A DNA stretch of 34,437 bases from Streptomyces mexicanus (lineage in GTDB: Bacteria; Actinomycetota; Actinomycetes; Streptomycetales; Streptomycetaceae), in NCBI RefSeq assembly GCF_902506575.1, contig NZ_LR732544.1, positions 5,822,151-5,856,587 of the forward strand, in the 5' to 3' direction. The notes under the pieces are model-generated. The model was not told where the DNA came from. It did not search any database and saw only the letters and a program-made list of their open reading frames with translations. The translations under genes were made by a program, and so were the position numbers. How positions within the stretch are numbered: the first letter of the stretch is position 1; each line of letters opens with the position of its first letter. Of the stretch, positions 15,125 to 22,095 are shown one piece after another.

Positions 15125-15184
15125 TGGTTTGTTGACGTCGAGATTCTCTGAGTCGAGGAAACGTGGCGCTCGGTGCCACCGTGT

Positions 15185-15793
15185 TCACGCAAGGTGCCGC
15201 AGGTCGGCCTCGGTGTCGATGTCGTACGCCTGCGCCACGTCCGCGCACTCGACCAGCTCGATCGCGTCCTCGTGCGCCTTCAGATAGGCGCGTGCCCCGC
15301 GGTCACCGGTCGCACGCGCCGCGATGCCCGCCCAGTGCGCCGCGCCGAACAGCACGGGGTGGCCACGCACGCCGTCGTACGCGGCCGAGACCAGCGACGT
15401 CTCGTCCCGGAAGGCGGCCAGCACCCGGCTCACCGCCGCCGCCCCGATCCCCGGCTGGTCGACCAGGGACACCAGGGCCGCCCGCGCGCCCGTACCGGCC
15501 AGCGAGTCCAGCCCGGCCCGCAGCGAGGACCCCATGCCCTGCTCCCAGTCCGGGTTGTCCACCAGGACGCAGTCCTCCAGCCGGGCGCGCCGCCGCACCT
15601 CGTCCGCCCGCGCGCCGAGCACCACGTGCACCCGCGCGCAGCCGGCCGCGTGCAGCACCCCCACCGCGTGCTCCACCAGCGGCCGGCCCCGGTGCGTGAG
15701 CAGCGCCTTGGGCCGCCCGCCGAGCCGCCGCCCGCCGCCGGCCGCCAGCACCAGCCCGGCGACCTCCTCCACTGTGGCCTGTGTGCGTGTCAT
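15185..15793 (-). CDS. MobA-like NTP transferase (molybdenum cofactor nucleotidyltransferase type)
   Basis: A 202-residue nucleotidyltransferase. The N-terminal nucleotide-binding signature GLVLAAGGGRRLGGRPKALL is at about residues 13-32, and VVLGARADEVRRRARL, DNPDWEQGMGSSLRAGL, LVDQPGIG and GVRGHPVLFGAAHWAGI follow in the order typical of MocA/MobA-like enzymes that add CMP or GMP to molybdopterin. Xanthine dehydrogenase, the enzyme that feeds urate into the allantoin route, needs the CMP form, which fits the position beside allantoin genes, but no xanthine dehydrogenase is in the window. The ATG has AGGA five bases upstream. Other NTP-transferase activities are not excluded. Confidence 0.8.
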   Translation of the reverse strand: MTRTQATVEEVAGLVLAAGGGRRLGGRPKALLTHRGRPLVEHAVGVLHAAGCARVHVVLGARADEVRRRARLEDCVLVDNPDWEQGMGSSLRAGLDSLAGTGARAALVSLVDQPGIGAAAVSRVLAAFRDETSLVSAAYDGVRGHPVLFGAAHWAGIAARATGDRGARAYLKAHEDAIELVECADVAQAYDIDTEADLRHLA

Positions 15794-15821
15794 GGGTCCT
15801 GCATACCTGACGCTCCGTCGA

Positions 15822-15837
15822 ACCGAGGGTCCTCGGT
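15822..15837. promoter_or_regulatory. Palindrome in the divergent promoter region of the nucleotidyltransferase
   Basis: ACCGAGG (15822-15828) and CCTCGGT (15831-15837) are perfect inverted arms two bases apart, 29 bases upstream of the nucleotidyltransferase start and upstream of the DUF5955-like gene. The function is unproven; it is a candidate operator. Confidence 0.35.
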
Positions 15838-15937
15838 GGGCTGAATTTCGGCCCGCACAGTGGCGCGTGCGGCCCGGGTTGGCGTTTACTGGCCCGCATC
15901 CGGCAACTGCGCACGACGGAGTGCGAGGGGGAGGGCT

Positions 15938-16252
15938 GTGTTGCGGAGCTTGGAACAGAGGCCGGTGACCGGCAGCGACGAGGATCCCAGGGTGACGGGA
16001 CTGCGCACCGCCGTGTCCCGGCTGCGCCGCGAACTGGCCGCGCATCCCGCGGAGTTCCCCGACCGCGCCATAGCCGAGGACGAGCTGGCCGCACTCGCCG
16101 CGATGGCCGCCGGTGGACTGCCCGAGATCCCGCGGCTGCGCCGCTCCCTGCTGCTGATCGCCGGATCGATAGGCTCGGTCAGCGCGCTCGCCCACGGCCT
16201 GGCGGAGGTGCGCGCCGCGGTGGACCTGTTCGGCGAGCCGCCGCGCCGCTGA
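15938..16252 (+). CDS. DUF5955-like small protein
   Basis: A protein of about 104 residues, rich in Leu, Ala and Arg, that resembles the DUF5955 family of Streptomyces. It is mostly helical: two amphipathic helices (VTGLRTAVSRLRRELAAHP and IAEDELAALAAMAAGG) precede a semi-hydrophobic segment (IPRLRRSLLLIAGSIGSVSALA). No catalytic motif or signal peptide is seen, and the function is unknown. A GGGGGAGGG run (15927-15935) gives the ribosome-binding site; GTG 15938 and TTG 15941 are both possible starts. The degenerate repeat array begins just after its stop. Confidence 0.65.
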   Translation: MLRSLEQRPVTGSDEDPRVTGLRTAVSRLRRELAAHPAEFPDRAIAEDELAALAAMAAGGLPEIPRLRRSLLLIAGSIGSVSALAHGLAEVRAAVDLFGEPPRR

Positions 16253-16267
16253 CACCCCCGACGGGTG

Positions 16268-16676
16268 GACCGGACCGCGGCCGGCTGCCGTGACGGCTGA
16301 CACCGGCCCGGATCGCGACCGGCTGCCGTGATGGCCGGCGCCGGTCCGGAGCACGGCAGGCCGCTGTGACGGACGGGCCGGATCGCGCGGGCTGCCGTGA
16401 TGGGTGGCCCGGCTCACCGCGGGCTGCGTGACGGGTCTGCCCGGATCGCATCGACTTGTCGTGGCGGGCGGGTCGGATCACCGCCGGCTGTCATGCTGGC
16501 CGGCCCGGATCACCGTCGGCTGCTGTGATGCCGGCGCCGGTCCGGACCACCGTCGGCCCCCGTGACGGGCGGGCAGGATCACCGAGGGTTGTCGTGGGGC
16601 TGCCCCGGATCGCCGCCGACTGGCCCGGATCACCGCGAGCCGCCGTGACGGGCGGGCCGGATCCCTGTCGGCGGGG
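16268..16676. repeat. Array of about 13 degenerate ~32-bp tandem repeats
   Basis: Between the DUF5955-like gene and the allR terminator the sequence repeats a pattern near CCGGATCACCGNCGGCTG, then GTGACGGGCGGG or GTGATGGCCGGC. Units begin at about 16270, 16307, 16345, 16378, 16409, 16441, 16473, 16505, 16541, 16574, 16604, 16623 and 16657. Most steps are 30-38 bases, with one short unit. Copies differ at many positions, unlike a CRISPR array, and there are no unique spacers. Open frames here are only by-products of the repeat. This fills almost all of the gene-free stretch 16253-16783. Confidence 0.75.
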
Positions 16677-16721
16677 GCTAGGCCGCGCCGTGCGGCACGG
16701 CATGCGTAAGGCATGCGAGAC

Positions 16722-16760
16722 GGGCCCGCCCCGGTGCCTAAGCGGCACCGGGGCGGGCCC
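16722..16760 (-). terminator. Terminator of allR
   Basis: Perfect 17-base arms (16722-16738 and 16744-16760) with the five-base loop TAAGC stand 24 bases past the leftward allR stop. This is the longest perfect hairpin in the window. Confidence 0.9.
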
Positions 16761-16783
16761 GGGGCCGTTGCGCGGCGCTCGGG

Positions 16784-17584
16784 TCAGGCCGTCGCGCCCG
16801 AGCTGGCCAGGGCCTGGGAGAGCTCCTTCGCCACCTGCTGCAGGACCGGCACGATGCGTTCGGTCGCTGCCTCGGTGACGCGGCCGGCCGGGCCGGAGAT
16901 GGAGATGGCGGCGGCGGTGGGGGAGTCGGGGATGGTCACCGCCAGGCAGCGGACCCCTATCTCCTGCTCGTTGTCGTCCATGGCGTAGCCGAGCCGGCGG
17001 ACCTCCTCCAGGGCGGCCAGGAAGCCGTCGGCAGTGGTGATCGTCTTGTCCGTGGCCGCGGGCATGCCGGTCCGGGCGAGCAGGGCGCGCACCTCGTGCT
17101 CGGGGGTGTGGGCGAGCAGCGCCTTGCCCACCCCGGTGGAGTGCGGCAGCACGCGGCGCCCGACCTCGGTGAACATGCGCATCGAGTGCTTGGAGGGCAC
17201 CTGGGCGACGTAGACGATCTCGTCGCCGTCGAGCAGCGCCATGTTCGCCGTCTCGCCGGTCTCGTCGACCAGCCGGGCCAGGTAGGGGCGGGCCCCGGGG
17301 CCCAGCAGCCGGGAGGCGGACTCGCCCAGGCGGATCAGCCGGGGGCCGAGCGCGTAGCGCCGGTTGGGCTGCTGGCGGACGTATCCGCAGGCCACGAGCG
17401 TGCGCATCAGGCGGTGGATGGTGGGCAGCGGCAGTCCGCTGGCCGAGGACAGCTCGCTCAGGCCGACCTCGCCGCCCGCGTCCGCCATGCGCTCGAGCAG
17501 GTCGAAGGCGCGCTCCAGGGACTGGACGCCGCCGCTGGAGGTGGACTTGGCGGAGTCGTTGGTGCTGGCGCTGGACGTCGGCAC
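16784..17584 (-). CDS. allR: IclR-family regulator of allantoin catabolism (AllR)
   Basis: A 266-residue IclR-family protein. The winged helix-turn-helix (about 20-80) reads SLERAFDLLERMADAGGEVG, LSELSSASGLPLPTIHRLMRTL, CGYVRQ. The C-terminal effector domain (about 95-260) has HSTGVGKALLAHTPEHEVRALL, MDDNEQEIGVRCLAVTIPD and AAISISGPAGRVT, the usual IclR ligand pocket. Adjacent divergent allB and the same gene order as in S. coelicolor, where AllR is the known allantoin-pathway repressor, support the name; that equivalence is recalled, not searched. GTG start, AAAGGAA about six bases upstream. Likely repressor of allB, the allantoicase gene and aceB, relieved by an allantoin-pathway intermediate. 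Confidence 0.88.
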   Translation of the reverse strand: MPTSSASTNDSAKSTSSGGVQSLERAFDLLERMADAGGEVGLSELSSASGLPLPTIHRLMRTLVACGYVRQQPNRRYALGPRLIRLGESASRLLGPGARPYLARLVDETGETANMALLDGDEIVYVAQVPSKHSMRMFTEVGRRVLPHSTGVGKALLAHTPEHEVRALLARTGMPAATDKTITTADGFLAALEEVRRLGYAMDDNEQEIGVRCLAVTIPDSPTAAAISISGPAGRVTEAATERIVPVLQQVAKELSQALASSGATA

Positions 17585-17655
17585 GGCGCGTTCCTTTCGG
17601 GGCTGGCAGGAAGCCCAAAGCCTATCGGGGAGACGGTTGACTCCCCGCCTGTACG

Positions 17656-17699
17656 GAACTACGTTCTGTCTGTCGGAATTGTAATTCCGCTTTGTGGAA
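17656..17699. promoter_or_regulatory. allR-side operator cluster
   Basis: Three overlapping symmetric elements are visible. GAAC-TAC-GTTC is at 17656-17666. CGGAATT-GT-AATTCCG is at 17674-17689. TTCC-N7-GGAA is at 17685-17699, the same pattern as in the aceB promoter. The nine-mer ACGTTCTGT (17661-17669) recurs inverted as ACAGAACGT at 17780-17788, on the allB side. Binding by AllR is inferred. Confidence 0.6.
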
Positions 17700-17744
17700 A
17701 CGTCCAGAGCGCATCCAGCGGGCTGCCGTGCAGCAGTGTGCCCC

Positions 17745-17793
17745 TTGACGGGGTCCGGGCGGGAGTGAAGACTCCTTCAACAGAACGTTGAAG
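17745..17793 (+). promoter_or_regulatory. allB promoter and palindromic operator
   Basis: TTGACG (17745-17750) and AAGACT (17768-17773) are 17 bases apart. They are directly followed by the perfect inverted repeat CTTCAAC-N5-GTTGAAG (17775-17793), placed over the expected transcription start. About 120 bases of leader remain before the GTG at 17914; they contain GTGTGCGTGTGCGTACC-like alternating sequence and nothing else I can name. Confidence 0.55.
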
Positions 17794-17913
17794 TCCGTTA
17801 CATGGGTGTGCGTGTGCGTACCGGCGTGTACCTGTGCGTACAGCCCGTTTTCCGCAGGTGTGCGGTGGCGCAGGCGCTCCGCCCGCCGGCGGGTGGCAGA
17901 AAGAGAGGTTCGG

Positions 17914-19251
17914 GTGTCCGACGCTGAACTGGTGCTGCGCTCGACGCGTGTCATCACGCCCGAGGGGACGCGCGCCGCGTCCGTCGCGGTCGCCGACGGC
18001 ACGATCACGGCCGTCCTGCCCTACGACGCCCCGGTGCCGGCCGGTGCCCGCCTGGAAGATCTCGGCGACGACGTCCTGATGCCCGGCCTGGTCGACACCC
18101 ACGTGCACGTCAACGACCCGGGCCGCACGGAGTGGGAGGGCTTCTGGACCGCCACGCGCGCCGCGGCGGCCGGCGGCATCACCACCCTGATCGACATGCC
18201 GCTCAACTCGCTGCCGCCCACCACCACGGTGGACCACCTGCGGATCAAGCAGGACGTCGCCCGGGACAAGGCCCACATCGACGTCGGCTTCTGGGGCGGC
18301 GCCCTGCCCGACAACGTCAAGGACCTGCGCCCGCTGCACGACGCCGGCGTCTTCGGCTTCAAGGCGTTCCTGTCGCCCTCGGGCGTGGACGAGTTCCCGC
18401 ACCTGACCCGCGACCAGCTCGCCACGTCGCTGGCGGAGATAGCCGGCTTCGACGGCCTGCTGATCGTGCACGCCGAGGACCCGCACCATCTCGCCGCCGC
18501 CCCGCAGCACGGCGGCCCCAAGTACGCCGACTTCCTCGCCTCCCGGCCGCGCGACGCCGAGGACACCGCCATCGCCACGCTGATCGCCGAGGCCAAGCGC
18601 CTGAACGCGCGCGTGCACGTGCTGCACCTGTCCTCCAGCGACGCCCTGCCGCTGATCGCCGAGGCCCGCGCCGAGGGCGTGCGGATCACCGTCGAGACCT
18701 GCCCGCACTACCTGACGCTGACCGCGGAGGAGGTCCCGGACGGCGCCAGCGAGTTCAAGTGCTGCCCGCCCATCCGCGAGGCCGCCAACCAGGACCTGCT
18801 CTGGCAGGCGCTCGCCGACGGCACCATCGACTGCATCGTCACCGACCACTCGCCCTCCACCGCCGACCTCAAGACCGACGACTTCGCCACCGCCTGGGGC
18901 GGCATCTCCGGTCTCCAGGTCAGCCTGCCCGCCGTGTGGAGCGCCGCCCGCGAGCGCGGCCACAGCCTCGAGGACGTCGTCCGCTGGATGTCGCAGCGCA
19001 CCGCCGCCCTGGCCGGCCTGGACCGCAAGGGCGCCATCGAGCCCGGCCGCGACGCGGACTTCGCCGTGCTCGCCCCCGACGAGACCTTCACCGTCGACCC
19101 GGCCCACCTCCAGCACCGCAACCGCGTGACCGCGTACGCGGGCCGGACCCTGTACGGCGTGGTGAAGTCCACCTGGCTGCGCGGTGAGCGCATCGTCGCG
19201 GGCGGCGAGTTCACCGAGCCCAAGGGCCGCCTGCTGACCCGGCCCCACTGA
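17914..19251 (+). CDS. allB: Allantoinase
   Basis: A 445-residue cyclic amidohydrolase that hydrolyses allantoin to allantoate. The binuclear metal site is complete: H63 and H65 in DTHVHVND, the carbamylated K150 in GVFGFKAFLS, H186 in IVHAEDP, H238 in HVLHLSS and D311 in IVTDHSP. The phenyl-hydantoin-type substrate arginine region NDPGRTEWEG is the allantoinase form. The GTG at 17914 has AGAGAGG about six bases upstream and gives the normal family length. It heads a two-gene unit with allantoicase, 71 bases apart, and is divergent from allR. Confidence 0.96.
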   Translation: MSDAELVLRSTRVITPEGTRAASVAVADGTITAVLPYDAPVPAGARLEDLGDDVLMPGLVDTHVHVNDPGRTEWEGFWTATRAAAAGGITTLIDMPLNSLPPTTTVDHLRIKQDVARDKAHIDVGFWGGALPDNVKDLRPLHDAGVFGFKAFLSPSGVDEFPHLTRDQLATSLAEIAGFDGLLIVHAEDPHHLAAAPQHGGPKYADFLASRPRDAEDTAIATLIAEAKRLNARVHVLHLSSSDALPLIAEARAEGVRITVETCPHYLTLTAEEVPDGASEFKCCPPIREAANQDLLWQALADGTIDCIVTDHSPSTADLKTDDFATAWGGISGLQVSLPAVWSAARERGHSLEDVVRWMSQRTAALAGLDRKGAIEPGRDADFAVLAPDETFTVDPAHLQHRNRVTAYAGRTLYGVVKSTWLRGERIVAGGEFTEPKGRLLTRPH

Positions 19252-19322
19252 GCCACCTGTCCCGACCTGCGCGTGCACCCGCATCCGCAGCGGCCGACTC
19301 CAGAAAGGAAGACCTGATCACC

Positions 19323-20438
19323 GTGACGGCGACTCCCCGTTTCACCGGCGACGCGAACCCCTACGGAGGCGGTGACCCGTACGCGGACTACCGCACCGCC
19401 GACTTCCCCTTCACCCAGCACGCCAACCTCGCCGACCGCCGCCTCGGGGCCGGGGTCATCGCCGCCAACGACGAGTTCTTCGCGCAGCGCGAGAACCTGC
19501 TGGTGCCCGAGCGCGCCGAGTTCGACCCGGAGCACTTCGGGCACAAGGGCAAGATCATGGACGGCTGGGAGACCCGCCGCCGCCGCGGAGTCTCCGCCGA
19601 GCACCCCTGGCCCACCGAGGACGACCACGACTGGGCGCTGATCCGCCTCGGCGCCCCCGGCGTCGTCCGCGGCATCGTCGTCGACACCGCGCACTTCCGC
19701 GGCAACTACCCGCAGGCCGTCTCCGTCGAGGGCACCTGCGTGGAGGGCTCCCCCTCCCCGGAGGAACTCCTCGCCGACGACGTGAAGTGGACGACCCTCG
19801 TGCCGCGCACCTCGGTCGGCGGCCACGCGGCCAACGGCTTCGAGGTGGACGTCGAGCAGCGCTTCACGCACCTGCGCGTCAAGCAGCACCCCGACGGCGG
19901 CATCGCCCGGCTGCGCGTGTACGGCGAGGTCGTGCCGGACCCGAAGTGGCTGGAGGTGCTCGGCACCTTCGACGTGGTCGCGCTAGAGAACGGCGGCCGG
20001 GTCGAGGACGCCTCCAACCTCTTCTACTCGCCGGCCACCAACACCATCCAGCCGGGCCGCTCCCGCAAGATGGACGACGGCTGGGAGACCCGCCGCCGCC
20101 GCGACCAGGGCAACGACTGGATCCGCTACCGGCTGGTCGCCCAGTCCGAGATCCGCGCCATCGAGATCGACACCGCCTACCTCAAGGGCAACAGCGCCGG
20201 CTGGGCGTCGGTGTCGGTCAAGGACGGTGAGGACGGCGAGTGGCGCGAGGTGCTGCCGCGCACCCGTCTGCAGCCCGACACCAACCACCGCTTCGTGCTG
20301 TCCGCGCCCGCCGTCGGCACGCACGCGCGCGTGGACATCTTCCCCGACGGCGGCATCTCCCGGCTGCGCCTGTTCGGCTCCCTGACCGAGCAGGGGGCGA
20401 CGCGCCTGGCGGCCCGCCACCAGGAACTGGGCGGCTGA
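19323..20438 (+). CDS. alc: Allantoicase
   Basis: A 371-residue allantoate amidinohydrolase that cuts allantoate to ureidoglycolate and urea. It consists of the two tandem allantoicase domains of the family: both repeats carry the DGWETRRRR motif (residues about 79-87 and 250-258) followed by DTAHFRGN and DTAYLKGN, and both end in the pattern PDGGI-R-RLFG/RVYG. The GTG start has AAAGGAAG upstream with a long spacing of about 12. The urea released needs a urease elsewhere. A ureidoglycolate lyase, the next step to glyoxylate, is not in the window. Confidence 0.95.
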   Translation: MTATPRFTGDANPYGGGDPYADYRTADFPFTQHANLADRRLGAGVIAANDEFFAQRENLLVPERAEFDPEHFGHKGKIMDGWETRRRRGVSAEHPWPTEDDHDWALIRLGAPGVVRGIVVDTAHFRGNYPQAVSVEGTCVEGSPSPEELLADDVKWTTLVPRTSVGGHAANGFEVDVEQRFTHLRVKQHPDGGIARLRVYGEVVPDPKWLEVLGTFDVVALENGGRVEDASNLFYSPATNTIQPGRSRKMDDGWETRRRRDQGNDWIRYRLVAQSEIRAIEIDTAYLKGNSAGWASVSVKDGEDGEWREVLPRTRLQPDTNHRFVLSAPAVGTHARVDIFPDGGISRLRLFGSLTEQGATRLAARHQELGG

Positions 20439-20451
20439 CCCGCCTTCGGGC

Positions 20452-20469
20452 CGGGCGGCTCACCGCCCG
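20452..20469 (+). terminator. Terminator after allantoicase
   Basis: Perfect seven-base arms CGGGCGG (20452-20458) and CCGCCCG (20463-20469) with a four-base loop stand 13 bases past the allantoicase stop. The remaining ~180 bases to the next start contain only GC-rich, non-coding sequence, part of which recurs inverted at 20733-20880. Confidence 0.6.
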
Positions 20470-20566
20470 ATTCCGGACCGGGCGGCACGGTGACGGCCGC
20501 CGGACCGACTCGCAGGGCGCCCCGGCCTGACAGCACCGGTGCGCCCTGCGCCGCCTTCCGCGCCCC

Positions 20567-20880
20567 TCGGCCCGCGCGAGCCGGCCCTCTCGGCCCGGCG
20601 CGGGCCGGCGTCCGGAACTCTCCGGTCCGCTTTTCCGTTGTGCCGTGCGTGACCCTTCAGCAAGAGATCGTCGGCAACGCCATGCAGATGGCGGTCGTGC
20701 AGCTGCAGCCCGGCCTCGCCCCACACCGTCTGGCCGGCCCGCCGCCGCCCGCCCGCCCTCCGCTGGGCCGCGCCGACCGTCTCTTGCTGCAGGGCCACGC
20801 ACCCCCCCACCGAACAGCGCGCCCGAGGCGTCCCGCCCGCGGCCCCCGCCGGCCCCCCCCGGCCCCCTCCCGCGGGCGCC
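20567..20880. repeat. Imperfect fold-back inverted repeat inside the AIM24 gene's 5' region
   Basis: Positions 20567-20714 align without a single gap to the reverse complement of 20733-20880; mirrored positions always sum to 41447. The loop 20715-20732, read on the minus strand, encodes QTVWGE, which is what the gene should encode next after LQPG. By hand count 46 of 62 bases of the coding part match, and 12 of 16 mismatches are changes to G on the minus strand. The outer part is weaker but still clearly above chance. This is the signature of a snap-back copy. Confidence 0.85.
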
Positions 20881-21488
20881 GGGCGGGCACGGCCATGCAG
20901 GTGGGCCAGCGCGTCCTGGCGGGCGAGTCGCTGGCGTTCCAGTACTTCACCTCCCAGGGCGGCCAGGGCACCGTGGGCTTCGCGGGCGTGCTGCCCGGCG
21001 AGATGCGCGCGCTGGAGCTGGACGGCTCGCGCGCGTGGTTCGCGGAGAAGGACGCCTTCGTCGCCGCGGAGTCCACCGTCGACTTCGGCATCGCCTTCAC
21101 CGGCGGCCGCACCGGCATGAGCGGCGGCGAGGGTTTCGTGCTGGAGAAGTTCACCGGACACGGCACGGTGATCATCGCGGGCGCCGGCAACTTCATCGAC
21201 CTCAACCCCGCCGACTTCGGCGGCCGCATCGAGGTGGACACCGGCTGCGTGGTCGCCTTCGAGGAGGGCATCCGCTACGGCGTCCAGCGTGTCGGCGGCC
21301 TCAACCGCCAGGGGATCATGAACGCCGTCTTCGGTGGCGAGGGCCTGTCCCTGGCCACCCTGGAGGGCGACGGCCGGGTCATCCTGCAGTCCCTCACCAT
21401 CGAAAGCCTCGCCAACGCCCTGAAGAAGGCCCAGGGCGGCGACAAGCAGGGGCCGACGGGCGGACTGTTCTCCACGCACGTCGGATGA
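20649..21488 (+). CDS. AIM24 family protein (TIGR00266-like), 5' part disrupted
   Basis: Residues from TAMQVGQRVLAGESLAFQYF onward are a typical AIM24/TIGR00266 beta-helix protein (GTVGFAGVLPGEMRALELDG, TGHGTVIIAGAGNFIDLNPADFGG, IEVDTGCVVAFEEGI). The family role is unclear; Streptomyces usually has several paralogues. The beginning VTLQQEIVGNAMQMAVVQLQPG also fits. But the next segment, which should read like QTVYSEAGKFLFKTTNVTMET, is replaced by an Arg/Pro/Ala-rich sequence that is a backward copy of the gene start. The frame stays open only because the region is so GC-rich. The GTG at 20649 is chosen because homology starts there. As written, the protein is unlikely to fold normally; if the region is an assembly error, the gene is intact. 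Confidence 0.75.
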   Translation: MTLQQEIVGNAMQMAVVQLQPGLAPHRLAGPPPPARPPLGRADRLLLQGHAPPHRTARPRRPARGPRRPPPAPSRGRRAGTAMQVGQRVLAGESLAFQYFTSQGGQGTVGFAGVLPGEMRALELDGSRAWFAEKDAFVAAESTVDFGIAFTGGRTGMSGGEGFVLEKFTGHGTVIIAGAGNFIDLNPADFGGRIEVDTGCVVAFEEGIRYGVQRVGGLNRQGIMNAVFGGEGLSLATLEGDGRVILQSLTIESLANALKKAQGGDKQGPTGGLFSTHVG

Positions 21489-21623
21489 CCACGGGGGGCG
21501 CGGCGACCTGGGAGGACCGCTGACCGCGCCGCGGTGACCTGGGCCGGACCGCGGGTCCGCCGGGCCGCCGCGGCGAACAGGAGGTGAACCCGGCGGCCGG
21601 CCGCTTCACCGGACATACCGGGA

Positions 21624-21647
21624 AACTCCACGGAGTTGTCGTTGACA
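21624..21647 (+). promoter_or_regulatory. RNase gene promoter region with palindrome
   Basis: AACTCC-AC-GGAGTT (21624-21637) is a perfect inverted repeat four bases upstream of TTGACA (21642-21647), a good -35. The -10 is weak (no clear TANNNT at 17-18 bases). The palindrome is a candidate operator. Confidence 0.4.
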
Positions 21648-21678
21648 TGCCATGCTCTACGCGCGTCATCATGAGTCC

Positions 21679-22074
21679 ATGAGATTCCCCCCACACCTCA
21701 CGCGTCTCGGCGCCGCGGGCGCCCTGCTGTCCGCCCTCCTTGTGGGCGGCACCATCAGCGCCGGCCCGGCGGACGCCGCCGCGGCCTCGGTCGGCAGCAT
21801 CTGCTACAGCGATCTGCCCTCGCAGGCGCACGACACCCTGGACCTGATCGACCGGGGCGGCCCCTTCCCCTACGAGGAGGACGGCAGCGTCTTCCAGAAC
21901 CGCGAGGGCGTGCTGCCGCGGCAGTCGACCGGCTACTACCACGAGTACACGGTCGTCACCCCGGGCTCGCCCACCCGCGGCGCCCGGCGCATCGTCACCG
22001 GTGAGAAGTACCAGGAGGACTACTACACCGCGGACCACTACGCGACCTTCGACCTGATCGACTTCGGCTGCTGA
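21679..22074 (+). CDS. Secreted guanyl-specific ribonuclease, RNase Sa type
   Basis: A 131-residue preprotein. Residues 1-34 are a signal peptide. The mature part is very like RNase Sa of S. aureofaciens. The catalytic residues fall at the same spacing: E89, R100, R104 and H120 match Glu54, Arg65, Arg69 and His85 of RNase Sa (gaps 11, 4, 16). The two cysteines, C42 and C131, are 89 apart as in the Cys7-Cys96 disulfide. GPFPY...VFQNRE and QEDYYTADHYATF are family blocks. It cleaves RNA after guanosine, outside the cell. ATG 21679 is preferred over the upstream ATG 21652 because the signal peptide starts there. No barstar-like inhibitor gene is in the window. Confidence 0.95.
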   Translation: MRFPPHLTRLGAAGALLSALLVGGTISAGPADAAAASVGSICYSDLPSQAHDTLDLIDRGGPFPYEEDGSVFQNREGVLPRQSTGYYHEYTVVTPGSPTRGARRIVTGEKYQEDYYTADHYATFDLIDFGC

Positions 22075-22095
22075 CCCCGGGCCGTCACCGCCGGG

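Noticed and set aside
16268..16676. Possible CRISPR array
   Set aside because: Units are degenerate and directly abutting, without unique spacers of constant length, and no cas gene is near.
16448..16950. Open frames on both strands through the repeat array
   Set aside because: The repeated amino-acid strings change composition with each unit and follow the 32-bp DNA repeat; there is no ribosome-binding site and the frames do not agree with a family.
20733..20895. Novel Arg/Pro-rich insertion domain in the AIM24 protein
   Set aside because: The stretch is fully explained as a reversed copy of the gene's own 5' region.
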